Shown in pieces: positions 8,209 through 16,249 of a stretch of DNA of 64,000 nt; within the stretch, counting starts at the first letter, position 1, and each line of letters opens with the position of its first letter. The translations under genes and the position numbers were made by a program. The notes under the pieces were generated by a model. The model had not been told where the DNA came from. It worked only from the letters and a program-made list of their open reading frames with translations, and did not search any database. The DNA comes from an uncultured Chitinophaga sp. (GTDB lineage Bacteria; Bacteroidota; Bacteroidia; Chitinophagales; Chitinophagaceae). The stretch spans positions 310,001 to 374,000 of the forward strand of contig NZ_CAMLHC010000002.1 of assembly GCF_946479755.1 (NCBI RefSeq). Direction: 5' to 3'.

Positions 8209-9846
8209 TTACAGTTCCAGTTTTTTCTTTCCTTTCCAGATGAACCACGCAAGGTGGTCTACCTCATAAGATTCCAGTTCCAGCGATCTGACATAACTTT
8301 TCAGCAGTTCCATATTTTCCGCTGTCTCCAGTGCTTTTAATTCTTTAATAGGTTTGATATCCTGAGCGCATCGCAGTACGTCCACAATGGTGGGAATCGT
8401 ATCAGCGTTGACGCCGTGTTGTTGTATGAACTGCACCAGGAAATGATTCTGCACAGACTGATGTTCATCGTCCACTTTATCAAGGTACTGTTGCAACAGC
8501 GGGAAATATTGCGCGGCTGCCAATGCCAGACCGAATACAGCGTAGGTGCCTGGCCGTGCGCATTGTTCCGCTTCCACATCGTTATACCATTCGTATTCGT
8601 GGCGGATGGCCAGCTGCACGTATTTTTCCAGTTGCGGGAACAGTGTGGGGTATTGCAGCGCATTGGCGAAGAACCGCTGTGTGCCGGATTTCCCCAGCCC
8701 TTTAATGGGTAACAGGTTTTTTGTTTTGGATTTGCATTTGATCTCATAGCTGGGCGGAAAATCTTTTTCCAGCAGGTGGCAGATGAAGTCCAGCGCTTTG
8801 CCGTAGGCGGCCTCAGTTTCGTTTTTAAAGTTGATGTCAAAGGTGGCAAAGACGTCGTTGGCCGTACAGGTCACATCTGCATCTTTGTATTGGCTGTCAG
8901 CAGTGCTGAAGGTACCGCTGCCGGTCTTCAGTATCTGTGCGGCTTTGGTGCTGCCCAGTTCTTTTGCTTTCTCGATAAAGTCTACGCCGGTATTGCGGCT
9001 GTAGTTGGGCTCGAAGCGGATGATGGTCACGCCGGCGTATATCAGCAGGTCCAGCAGCTGTTCCGGCGGAACGGGCCGCTCGTCGCCAGCTTTCAGGGCA
9101 AATTCCGGCAGTCCCCAGGCAGGTTTGTGCACGTTGAAATACGTTGGCAGGAATAGGTCTTCCGCCCATCTCCGCAGGGCATAGGTGATATGGTGCTGAT
9201 GTTGTTGCAGCGTTTCTTTTTTGTGTTTGTTGAGCGTCCGGATCTTTTCGAACACCGCGATCACGGCGGGAACATCTGTCTCCGGGTATAAGGCGGGATT
9301 GATCAGGTGTTTGGCGAGGAAAAATGTTTCCAGCTCTTTGGTGGGATATTGTCCTTCTTTGATTTTTTTAGAGAGATATTGATCGATGACCTGCAGCAGC
9401 TTTGTTTTTTTCGCCTCGCTGGTGGTGTGAAGCACCGGCAGTTTGTAGAATTTCTCATCGATCCTGAATTTACCATCTACCTGGAACTCGTAATCCAATA
9501 CCGGTTTATCGTCGTAGGTGCCATACAGTTCCTTTAATTTTTCCTGCAGCAGCGGCAGCATCTGATCGATGTCTGCTTTGCTGAGCGGGGCGTCGGGGAA
9601 GTCGGTGCCTTCGTACTTTACATCCGGGCGGTCGCTGCCTGCGCCGTCCATAAAACAGTGTACCTGGCCTTTGTAGTAGAAAAACCGGACGGAATCGTGT
9701 ACGCCTGCCTGTAAGGGGGTACGGCGTACAATATTGGCGGCATCTGTTTTTTCGTCCATTTTTTGCAGCAATTGGCCTACTGCGGTGGTGATATCGTTGA
9801 CAATCGTCTCGAAGCGCTTCTCCATGCGGGTTAATTTAAATGACAA
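8209..9846 (-). CDS. Uncharacterised protein, 545 residues
   Basis: I do not recognise a characterised family with confidence. The frame is intact, has normal codon use for the region and lacks a signal peptide or membrane segments, so it should be cytosolic. The N-terminal part is mixed alpha/beta (DSVRFFYYKGQVHCFMDGAG); a helical middle and C-terminal part contain repeated Leu/Ala-rich helices (KLKELYGTY, LEKYVQLAIRHEYEWYND, YFPLLQQYLDKVDDEHQS). ATG codons at 9846 and 9825 (MEKRFETIV) are both possible starts. The gene stands alone, convergent with the efflux operon and divergent from the chromate transporter. Its size and layout suggest a DUF-type family protein conserved in relatives, but no role can be assigned. 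Confidence 0.8.
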   Translation of the reverse strand: MSFKLTRMEKRFETIVNDITTAVGQLLQKMDEKTDAANIVRRTPLQAGVHDSVRFFYYKGQVHCFMDGAGSDRPDVKYEGTDFPDAPLSKADIDQMLPLLQEKLKELYGTYDDKPVLDYEFQVDGKFRIDEKFYKLPVLHTTSEAKKTKLLQVIDQYLSKKIKEGQYPTKELETFFLAKHLINPALYPETDVPAVIAVFEKIRTLNKHKKETLQQHQHHITYALRRWAEDLFLPTYFNVHKPAWGLPEFALKAGDERPVPPEQLLDLLIYAGVTIIRFEPNYSRNTGVDFIEKAKELGSTKAAQILKTGSGTFSTADSQYKDADVTCTANDVFATFDINFKNETEAAYGKALDFICHLLEKDFPPSYEIKCKSKTKNLLPIKGLGKSGTQRFFANALQYPTLFPQLEKYVQLAIRHEYEWYNDVEAEQCARPGTYAVFGLALAAAQYFPLLQQYLDKVDDEHQSVQNHFLVQFIQQHGVNADTIPTIVDVLRCAQDIKPIKELKALETAENMELLKSYVRSLELESYEVDHLAWFIWKGKKKLEL

Positions 9847-9892
9847 TGTTGAATTTGTGGCGGCAAATTAATGAAAAAAGGGGGATTAAAGG

Positions 9893-9923
9893 TTGCATAA
9901 GGGGAGGGTATTTTGTATCTTTA
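9893..9923 (+). promoter_or_regulatory. Candidate promoter for the chromate transporter
   Basis: TTG at 9893-9895 and TATCTTTA at 9916-9923 (seven of the eight TAnnTTTG positions) are separated by 20 bases. The predicted start would leave a leader of about 140 bases before the ATG at 10073. No other signal was seen in this 226-base gap. Confidence 0.45.
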
Positions 9924-10072
9924 CAGCTTCTCAAAAAGCCATGCACGGCACTCTATAACAGCATGATTTTCAATATAATTTGATAGTATGTAGTTGTTTT
10001 TTAACCATCTGTTTCAACAGCAGGTGCGGGGCATTTTTTGGGGGTACGGTTTTGAAAAACGATGCAAGAGAT

Positions 10073-11401
10073 ATGAATGTGAACAATCATCAGCAGCGGC
10101 CTTCTTTCGGGGAGGCGCTACGGTTCTGGTTTAAACTGGGATGGATCAGTTTTGGCGGTACAGCGGGACATATTGCGATTATGCATGAGTACCTGGTAGA
10201 CCGCAAGAAGTGGATTAGTAACAGCCGCTTTCTGCATGCCCTTAATCATTGTATGATATTGCCCGGTCCGGAGGCGCAGCAGCTGGCCACTTATGTGGGA
10301 TGGCAGCTGCACGGCAGGAAAGGCGGGCTGGCGGCGGGTATCCTGTTTGTGCTGCCTTCTATGTTTATCCTGTTGGGTTTAAGTATGATGTATGTGCTGT
10401 ATGGGAACGTGCCCTGGATATATGCGATGTTTAACGGGTTGAAGCCGGCGGTGGTGGCCATTATTATCCTGGCCATGATCCGGGTGGGGCAGAAGGCGCT
10501 GCATACGCCGCTGCATTATGTGCTGGCCGCTGCGGCCTTTGTGAGCATATTCTGGTTCAACCTGTCGCTGCTGGCGATTATAGCAGGCACTATCGCCATT
10601 GCGTTGCTGCTGCGGTATCTGTGGCCTTCGCTGGTGGAAAGGGACGTGCATCACGAAGAGGCGATGGCGGCGGAAGAACAGGGCTATTACCTCAATAAAT
10701 ATACGAAAACGCCGGTGGAAGGGAATGTGTTGTTAAGGCTCGGCAAACAGATAGGCATTGCCCTGTTGCTGTGGGTATTGCCTTTTGCCTTGTTTTTCCT
10801 GCTGGCGGAAGACTTCCGCTTCTGGAAAGGCATGGTGTTGTTTTTTACGCAAACGGCGCTGGTGACAGTAGGCGGATCTTACACGGTGTTGCCGTATGTG
10901 GCGCAGTTCAGCGTGGGCAAGCTCAACTGGTTGAGCAATATGCAGATGATAGACGGTTTTGCGCTGGCGGAGACGACGCCGGGACCGCTGATCATCGTGC
11001 TCTCTTATGTAGGCTTTATGGCCGGTTATAATCATTTTGGCGGGTCGTTGTGGATGGGTACCCTCGGACTGCTTACTACTACGTTTTATACTTTCCTGCC
11101 CTGCTTCCTGTTTATTTTCGCCGGTGCGCCGCTGATCGGCAAAACGCAGGAGAACAAATCGATCGCGGGGGTGCTGGGCTTTGTCACCGCCGCGGTGACC
11201 GGTGTTATCCTGAACCTCACCATTTTCCTGGGAAAGGACGTGTTGTTTCCCGGGGGCGTAGCCTTTGGTAACCTGGATTACCCGGCGCTGGGCTGGATGC
11301 TGCTGTCGCTTTTCCTGCTGATACGGTACCGGCTAAACGTTGTTTACCTGATCGGAATGAGCCTTTGTTTCGGCCTGGTGCATTACCTGCTGACAAAATA
11401 A
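10073..11401 (+). CDS. chrA: Chromate efflux transporter, long-chain ChrA family
   Basis: A 442-residue inner-membrane protein with two homologous halves, as in long-chain ChrA proteins, which export chromate. The first half opens with FWFKLGWISFGGTAGHIAIMH and carries the signature PGPEAQQLATYVGW. The second half has the matching VTVGGSYTVLPYVA and ETTPGPLIIVLSYVGF. About ten hydrophobic segments are visible. I chose the ATG at 10073 (MNVNNHQQRPS) because it follows a purine-rich GCAAGAG and the family homology begins right after it; an earlier in-frame start would add a cysteine-rich stretch that looks untranslated. The ATG of a small membrane protein gene lies 67 bases downstream on the same strand. 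Confidence 0.93.
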   Translation: MNVNNHQQRPSFGEALRFWFKLGWISFGGTAGHIAIMHEYLVDRKKWISNSRFLHALNHCMILPGPEAQQLATYVGWQLHGRKGGLAAGILFVLPSMFILLGLSMMYVLYGNVPWIYAMFNGLKPAVVAIIILAMIRVGQKALHTPLHYVLAAAAFVSIFWFNLSLLAIIAGTIAIALLLRYLWPSLVERDVHHEEAMAAEEQGYYLNKYTKTPVEGNVLLRLGKQIGIALLLWVLPFALFFLLAEDFRFWKGMVLFFTQTALVTVGGSYTVLPYVAQFSVGKLNWLSNMQMIDGFALAETTPGPLIIVLSYVGFMAGYNHFGGSLWMGTLGLLTTTFYTFLPCFLFIFAGAPLIGKTQENKSIAGVLGFVTAAVTGVILNLTIFLGKDVLFPGGVAFGNLDYPALGWMLLSLFLLIRYRLNVVYLIGMSLCFGLVHYLLTK

Positions 11402-11442
11402 ATATCCTGATAATTATCAGGCGGGCGTGTATCTGCAACACC

Positions 11443-11450
11443 TACATTTG
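11443..11450 (+). promoter_or_regulatory. Possible -7 element before the DUF3995-type gene
   Basis: TACATTTG matches TAnnTTTG exactly and lies 18 bases before the ATG at 11469. No TTG is found at the usual upstream distance, so it may be weak or fortuitous. Confidence 0.3.
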
Positions 11451-11468
11451 TGGATATAATCCTGTCGT

Positions 11469-11888
11469 ATGTTACTACCTGCTGTGGTGGCGGCCACTAT
11501 TCTCGTTGTTATCTCCGCCATACATTTTTACTGGGCTTTCGGCGGTCGCTGGGGTATGGACAAGGCCTTGCCGGTCAATGCCGCCGGAGAGCTCATGCTA
11601 ACGCCCGGTGCGGGCGCCACTTTTATCGTAGCGTTTGGGGTGTTGTTTTTTGCGTTGGTAGCGATCGGTAATACCGGCGCTTTTGATGCATGGGTAAGCC
11701 GTCGCCTGATCGGCTGGACAACCCGCGGCATTGCCGCCATTTTTGCGCTGCGGGCTATCGGCGACTTCAAATACGTAGGCCTCTTCCGCAAGGTAAAAAC
11801 AACGCCTTTTGGCCGCAGGGACACGCGCTACTTTACGCCATTGTGTATCCTGTTATGCCTGCTGTGCCTGCTGGCGGCCTGGCAATAA
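11469..11888 (+). CDS. Small membrane protein, DUF3995 type
   Basis: A 139-residue integral membrane protein with four hydrophobic segments. The opening (AATILVVISAIHFYWAFGGRWGMDKALP), the middle GAGATFIVAFGVLFFALVA block and the RAIGDFKYVGLFRKVKTTPF-type motif before the last segment fit the DUF3995 family, whose function is not established. It follows the chromate transporter in the same direction, so read-through is possible, but a -7-like motif in the gap also allows its own promoter. Confidence 0.8.
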   Translation: MLLPAVVAATILVVISAIHFYWAFGGRWGMDKALPVNAAGELMLTPGAGATFIVAFGVLFFALVAIGNTGAFDAWVSRRLIGWTTRGIAAIFALRAIGDFKYVGLFRKVKTTPFGRRDTRYFTPLCILLCLLCLLAAWQ

Positions 11889-11950
11889 TTTTTTACTGTA
11901 GGTAGATGGGAAGGCTGCCGTTCCACAAGGTGCTCAAGGGAGGCAAAATG

Positions 11951-11975
11951 AATACAACGGGCCCGTTGTATTTTT
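11951..11975. terminator. Perfect palindrome with T-run
   Basis: Bases 11951-11972 form an uninterrupted 22-base palindrome (arms AATACAACGGG and CCCGTTGTATT), followed by T residues on the plus strand. It probably ends transcription of the chromate transporter/DUF3995 pair, and may also serve leftward transcription from the small locus on its right. Confidence 0.65.
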
Positions 11976-11980
11976 CGTCC

Positions 11981-12118
11981 TTACTTTTCCGGCAGGGGCA
12001 TTAGGGCTGACAGCAGTTCCTGCAGCAGTTGCGCCGTTTCTGTCAATACATCGGCCAGAAGCAGCGCCGGCAGTTCTGCCAGGCTGATGATCACAGCGAG
12101 AATACTAAAGTTGTGCAT
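11981..12118 (-). CDS. Possible 45-residue hydrophobic small protein
   Basis: Begins with ATG at 12118, overlapping the end of the preceding minus-strand frame, as if translationally coupled. The product is Leu-rich with one possible membrane segment (FSILAVIISLAELPALLLADVL). No family is recognised. It may be a chance frame within a decayed locus. Confidence 0.25.
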   Translation of the reverse strand: MHNFSILAVIISLAELPALLLADVLTETAQLLQELLSALMPLPEK

Positions 12119-12426
12119 GGTAAAATTTACGGTAATAAGCGAATTTTTGCGTCATGCTTTTGCGGGTTTCCGGTAGCCCTTCTGCCGCCAGCTTTTTGAA
12201 CCAGCTGAGGACTGCTTCGCTGAACTGATCGTACCCTTGCGAATACGCGATGGCATCTGTCAGCTGTACGGTGGCGGCATCGTCCTGCTGCCTAGACAGC
12301 GATCCCTGACATAGGCCGGTGGTCAGCGCCGGACCGTAGCATTTCTTCAGGCAACGTGCCACCGCGGCAGCCCTGTGCCAACCCCGCCTGGCTGTCGGCC
12401 ATCAGTTGTTCAATTGGTGTCTGCAT
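12105..12426 (-). pseudogene. Likely frameshifted small gene divergent from marR-type gene
   Basis: A frame starting with ATG at 12426 (MQTPIEQLMADSQAGLAQG) stops at 12292. A second frame, open from about 12362 (GTG) down to 12105, continues with a plausible 85-residue product (ARCLKKCYGPAL, later AVLSWFKKLAAEGLPETRKS). Joining them near 12360-12380 would give one protein of about 106 residues. This is what a single-base insertion or deletion would produce, whether real decay or an assembly error. The locus faces away from the MarR-type gene, the usual position for a MarR-controlled target. I do not recognise the family. The rest of the 11889-12564 gap holds only the palindrome, this locus and the twin operator sites. 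Confidence 0.35.
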
Positions 12427-12489
12427 AAACTATTTATTACGGTTCCGTTCTTTATCTTTACAAAGAAAGCACAAATTTCCAATAAAAAC

Positions 12490-12522
12490 AACGAAATCGT
12501 TTTTAATTATAACGAAATCGTT
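12490..12522. promoter_or_regulatory. Twin MarR-type operator sites
   Basis: AACGAAATCGTT occurs at 12490-12501 and again at 12511-12522. Each copy is an inverted repeat (AACGA, two bases, TCGTT), and the copies are exactly 21 bases apart, about two helical turns. They lie 43 bases before the MarR-type ATG, where a self-repressing regulator would bind. Confidence 0.7.
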
Positions 12523-12564
12523 TTATTTTAAAATAAGTACTTTTTCTATAAAATTTTTCTAAAG

Positions 12565-13305
12565 ATGACGCCTTTAGTGGAACTGATCACAGCATGGGAA
12601 GCATATGCCGGTCAGGCTGACAAGCCTGCGGTGGCGGACTTTTGCGCACATTATATGCGCAGGCAGGCAAAAAAGAAGAAGGACAAGTCCGCTGACCCGC
12701 CACCGGACATGGACGGCCTCATCTCCGAACTGATCGGCAGAATGAGCGGTATGCATACCATCTATGCTAAAATCATGATGAAAGAATGGCCGGACATCGA
12801 ACTGGAATGGTTTTACCTGCTCAATATCATCAAATACAAAAAAGAAGCAAGGAAAACGGATATCATCAGCCTCTGTATGATGGAGCAATCCACTGGCATC
12901 GACATACTGAACAGGATGAAAAAGAAATCCCTGATCACGGAGAAAAACGATCCGGCCGACAAACGGGCGAAACTGATCAGCATCACCGACAAAGGCAATA
13001 CCCTGTTGCGCAAAATCGGCAGCAGCCTCTTTAAAGTCTCTTACATCCTGTACCATGATGTGGAGGAGGAAGACAAACAGGCGCTCATCCGCATCATGGG
13101 ACAGGTGCACGGCCGCACCCGGCCACTGCTGGCGGAAGGTAAACAGCGTAAGATCGACGACATGCTCGTAGAGCGGTACGGAAAGGCGGCGCTGGCAGAC
13201 GTAGAGCAAGGGTTTGACCGCCTGGTGAAACAGCGGGAACAGATGCTGGCCGCCCGCAGCAAAGAAGAGCCTATAGATAATATCATCCGGTCACTCTATA
13301 AATAA
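12565..13305 (+). CDS. MarR-type winged-helix regulator
   Basis: A 246-residue protein, longer than the usual 140-180 for MarR, with extra N-terminal (PVADFCAHYM, KKKKDKSADPPP) and C-terminal helices (DRLVKQREQMLAAR). The winged helix-turn-helix spans about residues 85-145: KKEARKTDIISLCMMEQSTGI is the recognition region, and SLITEKNDPADKRAKLISIT is the wing with the conserved DxR. Family members bind palindromes as dimers and are often released by small ligands. Two perfect 12-base inverted repeats sit directly upstream. The gene ends eight bases before the AraC-type gene, so both regulators are probably on one transcript, an unusual pairing. Confidence 0.85.
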   Translation: MTPLVELITAWEAYAGQADKPAVADFCAHYMRRQAKKKKDKSADPPPDMDGLISELIGRMSGMHTIYAKIMMKEWPDIELEWFYLLNIIKYKKEARKTDIISLCMMEQSTGIDILNRMKKKSLITEKNDPADKRAKLISITDKGNTLLRKIGSSLFKVSYILYHDVEEEDKQALIRIMGQVHGRTRPLLAEGKQRKIDDMLVERYGKAALADVEQGFDRLVKQREQMLAARSKEEPIDNIIRSLYK

Positions 13306-13313
13306 TCAGCCAG

Positions 13314-14255
13314 ATGCCCACCCGCCCTTCCCGCAAGGAAATTCCGCAATACGGACTGGAAGCCTCCCGGCAGCTCCACCGCCTGCCCGGCGATACTTCC
13401 GCGTTTGGATACAACAACCTCGCTGCCGCCGCCAGGATAAAAGGGTTTGAACTGTATTCCAGCGAAGGGGTACGCGCGCAAATGGGACCACTGAAATCAG
13501 ACTACTACCGTATCAGCATCTCTGTGCGCGGTATCACCGAAATACAGCTGGGACTGGAAGATTTCACCCACGGCATTGGCACCATCAGCTTTACTTTTCC
13601 GGGGCAGATCTTCAGTAAGCGGGGCCTGAGCGACGATGCTTTTGGTTATTACCTGTTGTTTGAACCGGCGTTCCTGGAAGATATACTGTCGCCCGACCGC
13701 ATTCCGGAAGAATTTCCCTTCTTCGCCTATGCAGGCGTACCGTTTATGCAGCTGTCGCCCGCCGAACTGGCCGTTACCGTTGATTTCGCGGAGCGGATGA
13801 ATACGGAGCTACAGCGCCACCAGCCGGGCCATGACAAAGCAATACGTATGTACGTGTACCTGATGCTGCTGGAGCTGAAGCGCAGCTATCTGCGCCAGGA
13901 CCTCCACCTGGCAGAAAGAGAGGATAAGCCGGCTTACCTCGTACCACGCTATAAAAAGCTGGTCAGCGAACATTTCCTCACCAGGAGAAAAGTGGCAGAC
14001 TACGCCGCCATGCTGGGCGTAACACCTAATCACCTGAACAGGGCTATCCGGGAACATACCGGTCACACCGCCTCCGAAGCCATCGCAGACATGCTGGTGC
14101 GGGAAGCCAAAGCAGCCCTGCGTTATACCGATACTACCATCGCCGCCATATCTGATCAGTTGCATTTCAGCGATCCTGCGGGTTTTAACCGTTTTTTTAA
14201 GGATAAAACCGGACTCACGCCACTGGCTTACCGTAAAAATGCAGTATCCGGTTAA
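13314..14255 (+). CDS. AraC-family transcriptional regulator
   Basis: A 313-residue protein with an N-terminal cupin-like ligand-sensing half (YRISISVRGITEIQLG, ISFTFPGQIFSKRG) and a C-terminal pair of helix-turn-helix motifs from about residue 210 (RRKVADYAAMLGVTPNHLNR, then ISDQLHFSDPAGFNRFFKDK and TGLTPLAYRK). This matches the AraC/XylS architecture. It starts eight bases after the MarR-type gene and is followed 72 bases later by an SDR-fold gene in the same direction. In many Bacteroidota an AraC regulator of this form controls the neighbouring oxidoreductase, so the SDR gene is the likely target. Confidence 0.92.
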   Translation: MPTRPSRKEIPQYGLEASRQLHRLPGDTSAFGYNNLAAAARIKGFELYSSEGVRAQMGPLKSDYYRISISVRGITEIQLGLEDFTHGIGTISFTFPGQIFSKRGLSDDAFGYYLLFEPAFLEDILSPDRIPEEFPFFAYAGVPFMQLSPAELAVTVDFAERMNTELQRHQPGHDKAIRMYVYLMLLELKRSYLRQDLHLAEREDKPAYLVPRYKKLVSEHFLTRRKVADYAAMLGVTPNHLNRAIREHTGHTASEAIADMLVREAKAALRYTDTTIAAISDQLHFSDPAGFNRFFKDKTGLTPLAYRKNAVSG

Positions 14256-14327
14256 TTTAATGCAGCATCGGGTTAACAACGTCCCGCCTTTTATGCACCA
14301 ATTTTACAGCATAAAAGAAACGCATTT

Positions 14328-15044
14328 ATGGCTTCATTTGAAAATTCCCGTATAGTCGTTGCCGGTGGTTCTTCCGGCATTGGACTGGCCACGGCCGCTT
14401 TACTCACCGCAGAAAACGCTCATGTTACCATCACCGGCCGTTCCGCCGAACGGCTGCAGGAGGCCGCCCGATCGGTACCTGTAGCGGCAACCGAGGTGCT
14501 GGACGGTAACGATCGTCCGGCGCTCGACCGCTTTTTCGCAGCCCGGGGCGGTGTTGATCACCTGGTGATCGCGCTGAGCGGGGCCAAAGGCGCCGGTGTA
14601 TTTAAAGACCTCTCCCTCGACGACTTGCGCGCCGGTTTTGAAGGCAAGTTCTGGCCGCAACTGCAAACCTTACAGGCAGCATTGCCGTATATGCGTTCCG
14701 GTGGCAGCGTTACGCTGATCACCGCCATCAGCGCTATCGCTAAAAGTCCCGGTACTGCCGGGCTGGCAGCTATCAACGGCAGTCTCGAAGCCATGGTGCC
14801 CGGCCTGGCGAAAGAACTCCAACCCCTGCGGTTAAACGCCGTTTCTCCCGGTGTGGTAGACACGCCATGGTGGGACTTCCTTCCGCCGGAAGCGAAAGCG
14901 GATACGTTCAGCGCTTATGCCGCCCAGCTGCCTACCGGCAAAGTAGCTGCCGCTGCTGACATCGCAGCCGCCGTGCTTTTTTTGATGCGCAACACCAACA
15001 CCACCGGCACCATCCTCCGTTGCGATGGCGGGTTCAGCTTATAA
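14328..15044 (+). CDS. SDR-fold protein lacking the catalytic Tyr and Lys
   Basis: A 238-residue short-chain dehydrogenase/reductase fold protein of normal length. The nucleotide-binding motif is intact (GGSSGIG, residues 13-19), as are NGS-like and SPG turns (NAVSPGVVDTPWW). At the position of the YxxxK catalytic motif the sequence reads LAAIN (146-150), so Tyr is replaced by Leu and Lys by Asn. The alignment is anchored by the following helix (LEAMVPGLAKEL) and by Ser135 upstream. It may therefore bind NAD(P) without classical dehydrogenase chemistry, or use another mechanism. It follows the AraC-type gene. Confidence 0.88.
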   Translation: MASFENSRIVVAGGSSGIGLATAALLTAENAHVTITGRSAERLQEAARSVPVAATEVLDGNDRPALDRFFAARGGVDHLVIALSGAKGAGVFKDLSLDDLRAGFEGKFWPQLQTLQAALPYMRSGGSVTLITAISAIAKSPGTAGLAAINGSLEAMVPGLAKELQPLRLNAVSPGVVDTPWWDFLPPEAKADTFSAYAAQLPTGKVAAAADIAAAVLFLMRNTNTTGTILRCDGGFSL

Positions 15045-15046
15045 AA

Positions 15047-15076
15047 AAAGGTCAGGGGAAACTTCCCCTGACCTTT
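15047..15076. terminator. Bidirectional terminator between convergent genes
   Basis: A 12-base-pair perfect stem (AAAGGTCAGGGG and CCCCTGACCTTT) around a 6-base loop. It is flanked by A residues on the left, so it can end transcription in both directions, from the SDR gene and from the sugar aminotransferase gene. Confidence 0.85.
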
Positions 15077-15096
15077 GCCGTAAAAATACCGTCAGC

Positions 15097-16221
15097 CTAT
15101 TGGCCTATATAAAATTGTTTGATAGCGGTGGTGATCTGGCCCACCTGTTCGTTGGTCAGTTCGTAGAAGAGCGGCAGCCGCAGCAGCCTGTCGGAATAAA
15201 AGTCCGTGTAGGGCAGTTCCCTGCCGTCATGCCGGGTTTTGTAGAAAGGGGATTTATGCAGTGACAGGTAGTGGAACACCGCCAATATGCCGTTGTCTTT
15301 CAGGTGGCGTATCAGCCGGTCTCTTTCATCCACATCGTTGCAGATGATGTAAAACATGTGCGCATTGTTGGTCGCGTAGGAGGGAAGCCAGGGAAACCGT
15401 ATCCTGCCCTCAAGCTCCTGCAACTGTGCGCGGTACAGCTCCCACAGCTCTTTACGCCGTTCCTGTATGGGTTTGATGTGTTCTATCTGCGCATACAGAA
15501 AAGCAGCGACTACTTCAGACGGCAGAAAAGAAGACCCGATGTCTACCCAGCCGTATTTATCGATCTCACCCCGGAAGAAAGCGGAGCGGTTGGTACCTTT
15601 TTCCCAGATGATTTCCGCCCGTTTTACAAAACGTTCGTCGTTCACTACCAGCATACCGCCTTCCCCTGAAATGATGTTCTTGGTTTCATGAAAGGAAAAA
15701 GCAGAGAGGTGCCCGATACCGCCCAGGTACTGGTCTTTGTAGCGGGAATCAATCGCCTGCGCCGCATCTTCTATCACAAACAGGTTATAACGTTTGGCCA
15801 GCGCCATGATCTTGTCCATATCGCAGGCGATGCCGGCGTAGTGGACAGGCACGATCGCCTTCGTTTTCGGCGTGATCAGCGATTCGATCAGGTCGGCGTC
15901 TATATTGGGATTGTCGGCGTTGCTGTCGGCAAAAATGACGTTGGCGCCTCTGAGTATAAAAGGATTGGCGGTGGATACAAAAGTGTAGGAGGGGATGATG
16001 ATTTCATCGCCGGGCTGTGTGTCTATCAGGATAGCGGCCATTTCCAGCGCATCGGTACAACTGGTGGTGAGTAATACCTTTTTGAAGTTGTACATCTCCT
16101 GCATCTGCTGCTGGCACTTGTTGGTAAACAGGCCGTTTCCGGACAACTTACCGGAAAGGGCGGCCTGGTACATATAGTGGGCTTCTTTTCCGGTGAGGTA
16201 TGGTTTATTGAAAGGTATCAT
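15097..16221 (-). CDS. rffA: dTDP-4-amino-4,6-dideoxygalactose transaminase (WecE/RffA type)
   Basis: A 374-residue PLP-dependent sugar aminotransferase of the DegT/DnrJ/EryC1 fold. It would convert dTDP-4-keto-6-deoxyglucose to dTDP-4-amino-4,6-dideoxygalactose with glutamate. The PLP lysine is Lys181 in FSFHETKNIISGEGG, and Asp152 in VIEDAAQA pairs with the cofactor nitrogen. MIPFNKPYLTGKE at the N-terminus and GNGLFTNKCQQ are typical of the WecE/RffA subgroup rather than other DegT enzymes. It is the last gene of a three-gene minus-strand operon with WecD- and WecF-like genes, which supports the substrate assignment. Confidence 0.9.
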   Translation of the reverse strand: MIPFNKPYLTGKEAHYMYQAALSGKLSGNGLFTNKCQQQMQEMYNFKKVLLTTSCTDALEMAAILIDTQPGDEIIIPSYTFVSTANPFILRGANVIFADSNADNPNIDADLIESLITPKTKAIVPVHYAGIACDMDKIMALAKRYNLFVIEDAAQAIDSRYKDQYLGGIGHLSAFSFHETKNIISGEGGMLVVNDERFVKRAEIIWEKGTNRSAFFRGEIDKYGWVDIGSSFLPSEVVAAFLYAQIEHIKPIQERRKELWELYRAQLQELEGRIRFPWLPSYATNNAHMFYIICNDVDERDRLIRHLKDNGILAVFHYLSLHKSPFYKTRHDGRELPYTDFYSDRLLRLPLFYELTNEQVGQITTAIKQFYIGQ

Positions 16222-16249
16222 CTTAAGGTCTAATTATTAGTCAGTCAAA

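Noticed and set aside
9980..10072. Longer start for the chromate transporter
   Set aside because: The added stretch is Cys-rich and has no similarity to the family; the ATG at 10073 has a better upstream signal.
12356..12562. Plus-strand 68-residue frame before the MarR-type gene
   Set aside because: It runs across the operator sites and an AT-rich promoter region, and ends in a low-complexity Phe/Lys/Ile stretch.
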